Positions 7,833-15,652 of a stretch of 18,961 bases of DNA are shown piece after piece (position 1 is the stretch's first letter; each line of letters starts with the position of its first letter). Origin of the DNA: JBCDCP01 sp039181495 (GTDB lineage: Bacteria > Pseudomonadota > Alphaproteobacteria > Rhizobiales > Tepidamorphaceae); contig JBCDCP010000060.1 in NCBI GenBank assembly GCA_039181495.1, forward strand, positions 1-18,961, in the 5' to 3' direction. A model generated the notes under the pieces. That model was not told the DNA's origin, made no database searches, and saw nothing but the letters and a program-made list of their open reading frames with translations. The translations under genes were made by a program, and so were the position numbers.

Positions 7833-8473
7833 GCTTCGTTCTGCATGGCTTCTTCAGATCTTCGACAGCGTTTCGGCTTCGTGCCGGGCTGAACCTGAAA
7901 GGCCTGAGCTATGACCAGCAGACCTATGCGCTGCGCCAGGGCGAGCACCGTCAGCCCGGCTTCCTGTCGCTGAACCCACAAGGCCTTGTCCCGGCTTTGG
8001 AGATGCAAGACGGCGTGTTGACCCAGTCCCTTGCCATCCTTGAATGGCTTAACGAAACTTACCCGGAACCGCCCTTCCTGCCGTCCGAACCGGGGCAGCG
8101 GGCGCGGGTGCGCAGTCTGGCGCAGATGATCGCGCTCGATATCCACCCGATCAATAATTTGCGGGTGCTGTTATACATCCGCGATCAGTTCGGCGCTGAC
8201 GACGCGGCGCAGGCCGCATGGTTCCGGCACTGGGTCGCCGAGGCCTTTGCGCCCCTGGAAAAGCGACTGGGGCAAGATCCTGAAACCGGCCGGTTCTGCC
8301 ACGGTGACCAACCCGGTCTCGCCGACATCTGCCTTGCCGGCCAGGTCGTCAACAATCGTCGCTTCGACGTCGATCTGGCGCCCTACCCGACCATTCAGCG
8401 GATTTTCGAGGCATGCATGGCGCTGCCCGCCTTTGTCGACGCCATGCCGGAAAAGCAACCCGACGCGGCATGA
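7829..8473 (+). CDS. maiA: Maleylpyruvate isomerase (zeta-class GST)
   Basis: A 214-residue glutathione S-transferase of the maleylacetoacetate/maleylpyruvate isomerase type. The N-terminal thioredoxin-like half has the catalytic motif HGFFRSSTAFRLR, with Ser11, Ser12 and Arg16, and the GSH-binding phrases GLVPALE and LTQSLAILEWL. The helical half has the zeta-class DIHPINNLRVLLY segment and QPGLADICLAGQV. Glutathione-dependent cis-trans isomerisation would convert maleylpyruvate to fumarylpyruvate. The GTG start overlaps the hydrolase stop by four bases. The same fold class acts on maleylacetoacetate in tyrosine breakdown, but the gentisate dioxygenase and fumarylpyruvate hydrolase next door make maleylpyruvate the likely substrate. 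Confidence 0.9.
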   Translation: MSFVLHGFFRSSTAFRLRAGLNLKGLSYDQQTYALRQGEHRQPGFLSLNPQGLVPALEMQDGVLTQSLAILEWLNETYPEPPFLPSEPGQRARVRSLAQMIALDIHPINNLRVLLYIRDQFGADDAAQAAWFRHWVAEAFAPLEKRLGQDPETGRFCHGDQPGLADICLAGQVVNNRRFDVDLAPYPTIQRIFEACMALPAFVDAMPEKQPDAA

Positions 8474-8502
8474 ACCCGCGCGGAACAAACGGGAGTGAAA
8501 CC

Positions 8503-9471
8503 ATGAGAAAATACGTGATGGCCGCAGCGCTCGCCTTGGGTGCTGCATGCGCGATGACCGGATCGGCCATGGCGCAGACCGTCTCTATCGCCACCCTACC
8601 GCAGGGCTCAGTTTGGAACACCATGGGCAATGTGATCGCCAATGTCGTCCGCGAGGACGGCGTGCGCATGGTGGTCCAGCCCTATGGCGGCAACCTCGCC
8701 ATGATGCAGGCGCTCGAAGGCGGGCTTGCCGAGTTCTCGATCAATGACATCAACGACGTGATCGCGGCGGGCGAAGGCATCGACCACTATCAGGGCAAGG
8801 TGCAGTCCAACCTACGCATCGTTGCCAAGATTAACCCCTTGCCGATTGGCCTTTATGTCCGCACCGATAGCGGCATGACGAAGATGAGCGATCTCAGGGG
8901 CCGGCGTGTCTCCTCCGGCTGGGATGCTTTCCCGCTGGCAAAGTCGCATGTGTCTGCAATCCTCTCCACCGGTGGCCTGTCCTATGAAGAAGTTGAGGGC
9001 GTACCAACGCCAGGGCTGATCCGCGGCTCAGATGATCTGGCGGCGGGGCGCACCGAAGCTGCCTTCTTCGCCGTCGGCGGGCCGAAGGTGGCCGAAGTCA
9101 ACGCAACGGTTGGTGGTGTCCGGTTCCTGCAAGGCGAAAGCGACGCGGATGCACTGGCCCGGATTCAAGCCATCCGTCCGGCCTTTTACTTTTCGGAAGT
9201 TGCCCCTGCCCCATTCCGGGTCGGCATTGAAGAACCGATGATGATGGTCACCTGGGACAATGTGCTGGTGGCCGGAGCTCATGTGCCGGACGATACGGTC
9301 AAGGCGCTGCTCGTTGCCATGACGGACAATAAGGATGGTATGGGCGAGGCCTTCCCGCCGCTGCGTGCTTTCTCAATTGATGGTGCCTATGTCGACTACC
9401 CCGGTGTGACCTATCATCCGGGTGCTGTCACGTTTTACGAAGAGCGCGGCATCGCGTTGCAAGACTTCTAG
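8503..9471 (+). CDS. TAXI-family TRAP solute-binding protein
   Basis: A 322-residue periplasmic protein with a signal peptide (MRKYVMAAALALGAACAM, probable cleavage after AMA near residue 24), followed by TAXI-family sequence: TLPQGSVWNTMGNVIANVV, QPYGGNLAMMQALEGGLAEF, then a SDLRGRRVSSG segment and a region ending VTYHPGAVTFYEERG. TAXI proteins capture a substrate for TRAP secondary transporters. The ATG at 8503 follows a GGGAG motif and directly precedes the signal sequence; the longer frame back to 8413 lies in the isomerase gene. It sits between the catabolic genes and the TRAP permease, so its ligand is probably the hydroxybenzoate the operon degrades. That is an inference; few TAXI ligands have been established. 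Confidence 0.9.
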   Translation: MRKYVMAAALALGAACAMTGSAMAQTVSIATLPQGSVWNTMGNVIANVVREDGVRMVVQPYGGNLAMMQALEGGLAEFSINDINDVIAAGEGIDHYQGKVQSNLRIVAKINPLPIGLYVRTDSGMTKMSDLRGRRVSSGWDAFPLAKSHVSAILSTGGLSYEEVEGVPTPGLIRGSDDLAAGRTEAAFFAVGGPKVAEVNATVGGVRFLQGESDADALARIQAIRPAFYFSEVAPAPFRVGIEEPMMMVTWDNVLVAGAHVPDDTVKALLVAMTDNKDGMGEAFPPLRAFSIDGAYVDYPGVTYHPGAVTFYEERGIALQDF

Positions 9472-9522
9472 TCTCAAGCCGCGCACGTCCCCATGGCCGA
9501 TCTGGCAAAAGGACAATCAAGG

Positions 9523-11445
9523 ATGCATAAGGGCGCTGCCGCTCTCAGCAGCGCCCTTGCGGCGATCTTGAGTCTTGTGGCTGTTGCCTGGGCAGCCGAT
9601 CTGCCGCGCACATTCGGCCTGGCGCCCTATACAGAACAGTTTCTGGCACTGGTTCTGGCGCTGTCGCTTGCCATCATCTTTCTGCTCAAGCACTCGCGAT
9701 GGATGCTGCTCGACGTGTTGTTGAGCTTTCTCGGTCTGGTCACCGCGCTGTGGGTGATGTGGAACTATCCGCGGCTGATCTTCGAGCAGATGAGCCTGCC
9801 GCTTGATGGCATGGTGGCAGGCAGCATCCTTCTGGTTCTGATCCTTGAAGCGCTGCGACGTTGCACCGGTTGGCCGCTCGTACTTGTCGTTACAACCATC
9901 GGTTTCATTGGCCTCGTTGGTCACAATATTCCAGGCGCGCTGCAGACGCGCGAGGTCCAGCCCGAGCGCATGCTGATGTATGTGTCCTATGACGCCAACG
10001 GGCTTTTCGGGCTGACCTTGAAGGTGGCCGCTACAGTGGTGATCGCCTTTGTCCTCTTCGGCCAACTTCTCCTCAAATCCGGCGGCGCCGACTTCTTCAA
10101 TGACAGCGCGTTGTCGATCATGGGCCGCAGGCGCGGCGGATCGGCGAAGGTGGCGGTGGTCGCCTCGGGTCTGTTTGGCTCGATCTCGGGCGTCGTCGTC
10201 TCCAACATCGTGGCAACCGGCGTCGTCACCATCCGGATGATGATCAGCGCCGGTTATCGCCGTAATCAGGCCGCCGCCATCGAGGCCGTCGCATCCACAG
10301 GCGGGCAGATCGTGCCACCGGTGATGGGCGCAGTGGCATTTCTCATGGCGGACATCCTTCAGCGCTCCTACACCGAGATCGTCATTGCCGCGATTGCCCC
10401 GGCCTTTCTCTACTATGTTGCGGTCTTCGCTCAGGTCGATCTTCAAGCCGGGCGCGACGATATCGCGCTGGTTGATGAGGCCGAAATCCCCAAAGGCGGG
10501 TCAGTGATCCGGCGCGGCTGGCCGTTCATCGTGCCGTTTGCTGCCATTGTCTTAGCGCTGTTCTGGTTTGGTCAGCGACCTGAGACGGCAGCGCTCTGGG
10601 GCGCCGGCGCGGCGCTCCTGGTCGGTGTCGTGACGGGCTATAAGGAGCGCATTGGCATTGCCGAGATTTGGCACTCGCTGTGCGATACGGGCAAGTCGGT
10701 TGTCGACATCGTCATGATCGCAGCCGCCGCCGGCTTCATCATCGGCGTTCTCAACATATCCGGTCTGGGCTTTGGCCTGACATTCGTCCTGGTTTCGCTG
10801 GGTGGCGAGAACCTGCTTGCGCTGCTACTCGTTGGCGCGCTCGTCTGCATCGTTCTGGGCATGGGCATGCCGACGGTCGGCGTCTATCTGCTGCTTGCGG
10901 TCCTGATCGCGCCCTCTCTGGTGCAAAGCGGGGTCGACCCGATTGCCGCGCATCTGTTCATTTTCTATCTCGGCATGATGTCGATGGTGACGCCGCCGGT
11001 GGCGATCGGTGCGTTCTTTGCCGCCGCCATCGCGAAGGCGCGGCCGATGCAAACCGCGTTCGTCGCCATGCGCTATGGCTGGACGGCCTATGTGATCCCG
11101 TTCCTGTTCGTGCTCTCGCCGACCCTGATCCTCAAGGGTGAGCCGCTTGCCATCGCGATTGATGTGATCACCGCATGCATCGGCGTCTATCTGGTGTCGG
11201 CCGCCGCAGTGGGATGGCTATCGGTCAATCTGTCAACGCCCGCACGGGTGTTCATGACCCTTGCTGGTCTGACGTTGCTTTTGCCGGCCGGATTGCCGCA
11301 GGGCGGTTTGATTAATGCCATGGGCGGGGTGGCCGCGGTTGTGCTCTTGTTTGGCAGCCGTTTGGGGCTGATGCCGTTGATTGCGGCGCCCGCGCTGCCG
11401 GCCAAGGCCGATGGCGAGATGGCGTTGCGAAAGCGCGGCGAATAA
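9523..11445 (+). CDS. Fused 4TM/12TM TRAP transporter permease
   Basis: A highly hydrophobic protein of 640 residues. The N-terminal region has about four membrane segments (a DctQ-like small subunit). The rest is a DctM-type large subunit with characteristic loops: SGVVVSNIVATGVVTIRMM, AIEAVASTGGQIVPPVMGA, GMGMPTVGVYLLLAVLIAPS and MSMVTPPVAIGAFFAAAIAK. Fused permeases of this kind pair with TAXI binding proteins, and one lies directly upstream. They use a sodium or proton gradient to import organic acids. The ATG at 9523 is preferred, with AAAGGA upstream; an ATG at 9493 would add ten residues but has no ribosome binding site. It closes the operon run and is probably the uptake system for its aromatic acid. 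Confidence 0.92.
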   Translation: MHKGAAALSSALAAILSLVAVAWAADLPRTFGLAPYTEQFLALVLALSLAIIFLLKHSRWMLLDVLLSFLGLVTALWVMWNYPRLIFEQMSLPLDGMVAGSILLVLILEALRRCTGWPLVLVVTTIGFIGLVGHNIPGALQTREVQPERMLMYVSYDANGLFGLTLKVAATVVIAFVLFGQLLLKSGGADFFNDSALSIMGRRRGGSAKVAVVASGLFGSISGVVVSNIVATGVVTIRMMISAGYRRNQAAAIEAVASTGGQIVPPVMGAVAFLMADILQRSYTEIVIAAIAPAFLYYVAVFAQVDLQAGRDDIALVDEAEIPKGGSVIRRGWPFIVPFAAIVLALFWFGQRPETAALWGAGAALLVGVVTGYKERIGIAEIWHSLCDTGKSVVDIVMIAAAAGFIIGVLNISGLGFGLTFVLVSLGGENLLALLLVGALVCIVLGMGMPTVGVYLLLAVLIAPSLVQSGVDPIAAHLFIFYLGMMSMVTPPVAIGAFFAAAIAKARPMQTAFVAMRYGWTAYVIPFLFVLSPTLILKGEPLAIAIDVITACIGVYLVSAAAVGWLSVNLSTPARVFMTLAGLTLLLPAGLPQGGLINAMGGVAAVVLLFGSRLGLMPLIAAPALPAKADGEMALRKRGE

Positions 11446-11522
11446 GGCCGGTTCGATTTCAGGGTGCTTGATCAGCACAATACCGGGCGGCCGGATGTCG
11501 AGGCAATCGAAAGGCAAGTGCC

Positions 11523-11852
11523 ATGAGGAACCCGTTCACCCAGTTTGATGATCACGCGGAACGCATGAACCGGATGTCGGAGATCACGCACGCCGATCTT
11601 GCAGAAGCTCTGATCAAGGAACAGCTATCGCCTGAGGACTACCGCAGGGCTGTGGTGTCCTGCACCCGTTGCAGCCAACCTGGTGCTTGCGACGCATGGC
11701 TGGACGCTCATCAATCGTCTGATGAGCAGCCACCGGCCTATTGCCGCAACCGTCAAATGCTCGTGGATCTCGCCGAACGTCAGTCCGACACGGACGCGGA
11801 TGCCTACGACCGGGCGATCACACCTAGTCAGACCGCTTCCCGCTTGAAATAA
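11523..11852 (+). CDS. DUF6455-type small four-cysteine protein
   Basis: A 109-residue soluble protein. The pattern LSPEDYRRAVVSCTRCSQPGAC, then W59, and a later PAYCRNR fits a small conserved family of alphaproteobacteria that I recall as DUF6455. Cysteines 47, 50, 56 and 74 could form a metal or redox site. A short helical N-terminus (ADLAEALIKEQL) precedes the cysteine cluster. Its function is unknown. It stands 77 bases after the TRAP permease on the same strand and 66 bases before the DmdA-like gene; co-transcription with either is possible but unproven. Confidence 0.7.
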   Translation: MRNPFTQFDDHAERMNRMSEITHADLAEALIKEQLSPEDYRRAVVSCTRCSQPGACDAWLDAHQSSDEQPPAYCRNRQMLVDLAERQSDTDADAYDRAITPSQTASRLK

Positions 11853-11918
11853 AAGCATCATCGGCTGCCCGACCGGCAGTGAGGACGATCGTTTTCAGAT
11901 CGCACAACATCGATTGAG

Positions 11919-13028
11919 ATGATGATGCCCGAAATAGTCTCCGCAGGTCGTCTGCGAAAGTCACCATTTTATGCTTCGACCGTCACCGACGGGGCTGAAT
12001 CGCTGCTAACCTACAATCGGATGTTGATCCCCCGAGGCTATGGCGATCGGGAAGCAGAATACTGGCGGCTCGTCAACGGCGTGTCGATGTGGGATGTCGC
12101 CGTTCAGCGGCAAGTCCAGATCAAGGGCCCTGATGCAGCGCAGCTGGCGCAGATCCTGTGCGTGCGTGACTTGTCGGACCAGAAGGTCGAACAAGGGAGA
12201 TACGTGGCACTTTGTGACCACCGTGGCGTGCTGATCAACGACCCAATTGCCTTCAAGCTGTCCGAGCACTGTTACTGGCTTTCGATCGGCAATTCCGACA
12301 TCTGGTTCTGGGCGCGCTGTGTCGCCGGCGAGAGGCGACTGGATGTAGAAATCAGCGAACCCGACGTCTCACCGCTCGCCGTACAAGGCCCGAAGGCCGA
12401 AGATGTCGTCGCCGCGCTTCTCGGGGACTGGGTTCGTGACCTGAGATACTTCTGGTTCAAGGACGCGGTTGTCGAAGGAATACCGTTGAAGGTTGTCCGT
12501 GCCGGTTGGTCCAAACAGGGTGGGTTCGAGCTGTTTCTCTTGGACGAGACCAAGGGTGACCGCCTCTGGCAGTTGGTGAAAGAAGCCGGGAAACCGTTTG
12601 ACATCGGTCCCGGTTATCCCAATCCCTCAGAGCGCACGGAGAGCGGCCTGCTGAATTGGGGTGTCGACACAGACGAGAACACCAACCCATTCGAAGTTCG
12701 GATGGAGCGGTTCGTCGATCTGGACGTACCCGACGACGTGATCGGCGTTCAGGCTCTTCGCCGGATCAAGTCCGAAGGCGTCAAGCGGCACCAGCTTGGG
12801 ATCGTGCTTGACGTACCGGAAGAGCCCGAGCAGCAAGCGACGTGGCTACCATTGGAGGCAAATGGCGTTCAGATAGGCCATATGACACATCAGGCCTGGT
12901 CATATCGTATGAAGCGTCTGATAGGCTTTGCCCTCGTGTCCGTGGAGTCAAAGCCGGGCGATAGCGTTCGGGTGCTCAAGGAGAATAGGCCAGTCGATGG
13001 CGAACTTGTGGGCATTCCGTTTCTGTAG
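11919..13028 (+). CDS. DmdA-like GcvT-family tetrahydrofolate-dependent methyltransferase
   Basis: A 369-residue single GcvT-fold protein, the length of dimethylsulfoniopropionate demethylase DmdA. Phrases shared with DmdA and its close relatives are YNRML, MWDVAVQRQVQIKGPDA, RDLSDQK, LINDPIAFKL, PDVSPLAVQGPKAED and RAGWSKQGGFELF, followed by a C-terminal barrel domain. The family transfers a methyl or methylene group from a substrate to tetrahydrofolate. Authentic DmdA usually has GND where this protein has NWGVD near residue 247, so it may be a DmdA paralogue acting on another methylated compound. It starts with three successive ATG codons and no clear ribosome binding site. On its 3' side lies a relic of an FAD oxidoreductase of the kind encoded with GcvT-type demethylation proteins further right. 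Moderate confidence in the family, low in the substrate. Confidence 0.72.
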   Translation: MMMPEIVSAGRLRKSPFYASTVTDGAESLLTYNRMLIPRGYGDREAEYWRLVNGVSMWDVAVQRQVQIKGPDAAQLAQILCVRDLSDQKVEQGRYVALCDHRGVLINDPIAFKLSEHCYWLSIGNSDIWFWARCVAGERRLDVEISEPDVSPLAVQGPKAEDVVAALLGDWVRDLRYFWFKDAVVEGIPLKVVRAGWSKQGGFELFLLDETKGDRLWQLVKEAGKPFDIGPGYPNPSERTESGLLNWGVDTDENTNPFEVRMERFVDLDVPDDVIGVQALRRIKSEGVKRHQLGIVLDVPEEPEQQATWLPLEANGVQIGHMTHQAWSYRMKRLIGFALVSVESKPGDSVRVLKENRPVDGELVGIPFL

Positions 13029-13559
13029 GTTGTTTCGCGTCCGAATTGTATGACGTTCGAACGAGAACGCACCTCGGCTAAACGTCCCATTGAGATTTCT
13101 GTTCTCGCCGTAACGAGTGTCCGCTTTCTGCCTGAGCTGACCTCCGGGCCAATTCGACTTTCTCTCGGAACCAAGCTTTATCCGTTCATAAAAACGTTCA
13201 GTTTCAAGAATCCGCCGGAAACGGTCCCCGATCGATGCTGAGCAGCGCAGCCACACTCCGAATGCTGCCTCTCGAAACGTTTTTCTCAAAACCGCCCGTT
13301 TGCTAGGAACACACTACTCCAAAACCGAAAACTCGATTCCTGATTGATCGGCCGCTTGAGCAAACAGAACCCGGCATCGATCTCGCGGACGATATAAGGC
13401 AACGTGAAGCGCATTGGCTGTTCGTCGCGGTCATTCCACTCCGGCATCACGGGTCGCCTTAACCCAGTAACCATTGTCCCGATGGACCCAAGTTTCGTCA
13501 CGCACTAACAACGCATCAAGGGCCATTCAGGTGGGAATGCTCAATCGGGGATTGTTGGA
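13029..13559. other. 531-base gene-free stretch with decayed sequence
   Basis: No credible intact gene is visible here; the open frames are short, overlap each other and have no recognisable motifs. The stretch holds the FAD-oxidoreductase relic at 13314-13432 and a ten-base palindrome CGTTCGAACG at 13054-13063 just after the DmdA-like gene. The left part (13150-13310) has a short minus-strand frame of no recognised family. Composition is less GC-biased than the flanking genes, as expected for decayed or non-coding sequence. Confidence 0.6.
13314..13432 (-). pseudogene. 3'-end relic of an FAD-dependent oxidoreductase paralogue
   Basis: On the minus strand this stretch encodes QPMRFTLPYIVREIDAGF followed by KRPINQESSF, nearly the same as the C-terminus of the intact FAD oxidoreductase at 15653-16960 (KPMRFTLPYIDREIDAGF, then KRPINQESSF). 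By hand alignment, 82 of 100 bases match between 13331-13430 and 15671-15770. Eleven of the 18 mismatches fall at third codon positions, so the copy diverged as a working gene before it decayed. A one-base deletion near 13330-13331 shifts the frame, but the original TAG stop survives at 13314-13316. Similarity fades after about 13432, so the rest of the gene is gone or replaced. Confidence 0.85.
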
Positions 13560-15206
13560 ATGCGAGCGCGTGCTCACACTCTTCGGCGCTATGCTTTTGC
13601 CGCAGCCACGATGCTGTGTTCGCTCGCCTTTGCCGATCTGGCGAGAGCAGATCTGTGGCAACTGCAAAGCGACACGTCTGAAGCCCGTGTTTCGGGATTT
13701 GCGATCCCGGGTATTGGCATCACGCTGCGTTGTCTCAACAGGGCCTCCGCGGGTTCATACAACGCTATGGAGTTCTATCTGGGGCAGGACTATCCCATCG
13801 GGCCGGTCACATTCCAGGGTGATCACAGGGCGGTGGTGACGGCGATCTTCCCCGATGGCCCGCTTGTGGCGGACTCCGACGAGAATGTCCGGCTGTTCAA
13901 TGATCTCGTGCAGATGTTCAAGCAGGCGTCTTCACTGACGGTGACGGATTTCGGCGGCAACGCGACAACTGTCTCGCTCGAAGGGGCAGATCAGGCGATC
14001 GGAGACTGCGTTGCGGGCTCTGGTCGCGCTGAAGGCACGAGCGATGCCCGCCCCAGCTTCGAGAAGACCCAGCTTGAGGGCGGCATCGTCTTTCATCGGA
14101 TGGATCTCGATGCATGCCCATTCGAAAAAGGTCTGGCCGTCGCCAACTACCATTTCCGGAAAACCAATGCGCCCAGAGAGATTCAGCTGACTCATGTCTG
14201 TATCGATCGCGAGACCGGTGCGTTGTGGGCCTCGGAAGAGGAATTCGGTGCCACGCTGGTCGAGAGAGATGAGATCCAGGATCGCTTTGAGGTACTCGTC
14301 GACGGCCTGGCGCCGTATGCACGCTCACGCATAAGCCTGGGCACCTATGATCAAGGCAGTGAGTTTGAAGTGAGCACGGCGAGTTTTTCGTATAACCGCC
14401 CTTCAACGCGGCAAGATGGCTGGGCCCATTCCGGCACGCAAGTTGATGGTGATGTCAAACTGTATGGCTTCGTGTTCAAGGAAGATCCGGTTCGTGATTT
14501 TGAGGGCGCCGCTTTCAATATCTCGGTCACCGGCTCGGACCATTGGGACTATCGGAGATGTCAGTTCGACTGCAGCAGACGCACCCCTTACATGTACTAT
14601 GAAGGGATGGCGCTCGTCTCCGGCGACGGGCAACCAAGTTCAACCGATCTGACCTTGGGCCACAAAGACGGGGGCACGGGCGGCGGACAACTCACGCTTC
14701 AGATCTCTGAGTCAGGTGTTGTTTCTGGTTCGGGGACCTTGCGCCAGGAGAACGGCACCCTCGCCGGCCTCGTCAACGAAGACTGGAAGATCAGCGAATG
14801 GCAGATCCATTCCATCGTCGGTTATGTTCTTGGAGAGGGCGGACAGGAAATCCGGGCGACCGGTTTTGCAACCGGCGTAACCATCGATCAGGATGGCTAC
14901 AGGAACGACGTCTATGCCAGCATCCACATCCAAGGTGCGACAGCCGATGTGGTCGAACAATGGGGCGAGCCGGAGAAGGCTGATGCGTTGCGCCGTCTCG
15001 ATGGCACTGAACAGTCCAGCAAAGCGCGTGAAGTCGAGCAACTTCTTCTCGATCTAGGCTTTGATGTTGGCGCCGTCGATGGATTGCTGGACGCGAAAGA
15101 ACGAGAGGCCATTCAAGAGTTTCAGACGAAGTACGATCTGACTCACACGTATCCGGTTCCCGAAACTCACATCACGCTGATGAGAGCGCTCTCCGAAGCT
15201 CAATAG
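13560..15206 (+). CDS. Secreted protein with C-terminal peptidoglycan-binding domain
   Basis: A 548-residue exported protein. A signal peptide covers residues 1-30 (RRYAFAAATMLCSLAF core, cleavage after ARA). The next 120 residues resemble the small exported domains with a pattern LFxDLVxxFKxAxSLTV followed by a VSLEGADQAIGDC phrase. The central part, about residues 160-470, is rich in beta-strand-like sequence with scattered cysteines, and I do not recognise it. Residues 487-548 fit a PG_binding_1 domain (REVEQLLLDLGFDVGAVDGL, then AIQEFQTKY), which usually anchors proteins to the cell wall in the periplasm. There is no catalytic domain I can name, so it may be an envelope-associated or adhesin-like protein. 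It is followed after 124 bases by a small secreted cysteine protein on the same strand. The function is unknown. Confidence 0.75.
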   Translation: MRARAHTLRRYAFAAATMLCSLAFADLARADLWQLQSDTSEARVSGFAIPGIGITLRCLNRASAGSYNAMEFYLGQDYPIGPVTFQGDHRAVVTAIFPDGPLVADSDENVRLFNDLVQMFKQASSLTVTDFGGNATTVSLEGADQAIGDCVAGSGRAEGTSDARPSFEKTQLEGGIVFHRMDLDACPFEKGLAVANYHFRKTNAPREIQLTHVCIDRETGALWASEEEFGATLVERDEIQDRFEVLVDGLAPYARSRISLGTYDQGSEFEVSTASFSYNRPSTRQDGWAHSGTQVDGDVKLYGFVFKEDPVRDFEGAAFNISVTGSDHWDYRRCQFDCSRRTPYMYYEGMALVSGDGQPSSTDLTLGHKDGGTGGGQLTLQISESGVVSGSGTLRQENGTLAGLVNEDWKISEWQIHSIVGYVLGEGGQEIRATGFATGVTIDQDGYRNDVYASIHIQGATADVVEQWGEPEKADALRRLDGTEQSSKAREVEQLLLDLGFDVGAVDGLLDAKEREAIQEFQTKYDLTHTYPVPETHITLMRALSEAQ

Positions 15207-15330
15207 CACAAGGCAATGAAACAAAATGCGCGGTTTCCGCGTTATCCAATGCCGCACGGCACCGCGGGAACAACAACATAGACCGCCGACGAAAAGATCG
15301 TTGAAAGGTCCAACCGATGAGAAATATGCA

Positions 15331-15600
15331 ATGCGAAGACTTCTGATTTCACTGGCCGCGGTTTTGGCGACAAGTTCGTATGGATTGGCCGGTCATGTCT
15401 GCAACCAGAATGGTGCGGTTGTTACCATGGCTGATGGAACCGAATTGTATCTTGGGAAGAACTGCGACGCGGCGCTGAAGGGTGGCGGCACTGGAAAATG
15501 GTGGAACGCCGCTTCTTTCATCGGCGTTCAGATTGGCGACAAGACCTACATGGTCCGGGAAGAACCAGACTGCCTGCCATTCTGCGCCACACCGTCTTGA
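15331..15600 (+). CDS. Small secreted four-cysteine protein, unknown function
   Basis: An 89-residue protein with a signal peptide (MRRLLISLAAVLATSSYGLA, cleavage near residue 20). The mature part of about 69 residues has four cysteines at 24, 45, 81 and 85, suitable for two disulfides, and a TELYLGKNCDAALKGGGTGK segment. The frame is open back to 15226, but the residues before the ATG at 15331 are not signal-like, and other upstream ATGs (15317, 15326) are out of frame. It follows the peptidoglycan-binding protein gene, so the two may be an envelope pair. No family recognised. Confidence 0.65.
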   Translation: MRRLLISLAAVLATSSYGLAGHVCNQNGAVVTMADGTELYLGKNCDAALKGGGTGKWWNAASFIGVQIGDKTYMVREEPDCLPFCATPS

Positions 15601-15652
15601 ACCCGCTTAAGGGCAAGTTGGCGACCCTATACCTACATCAACGGGAAACGCT

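Noticed and set aside
7367..8146. Minus-strand open frame of 259 codons across the hydrolase-isomerase junction.
   Set aside because: It runs opposite two well-recognised enzymes and shows no motif of its own; high GC content explains its length.
9517..10446. Long minus-strand open frame of 309 codons opposite the TRAP permease.
   Set aside because: It is a His/Asp/Gln-rich complement of hydrophobic codons with no family motif, while the plus-strand frame is a clear permease.
11464..11478. Hairpin GTGCT-TGATC-AGCAC after the TRAP permease, considered as a terminator.
   Set aside because: The stem is five base pairs with no T-run after it; too weak to call.
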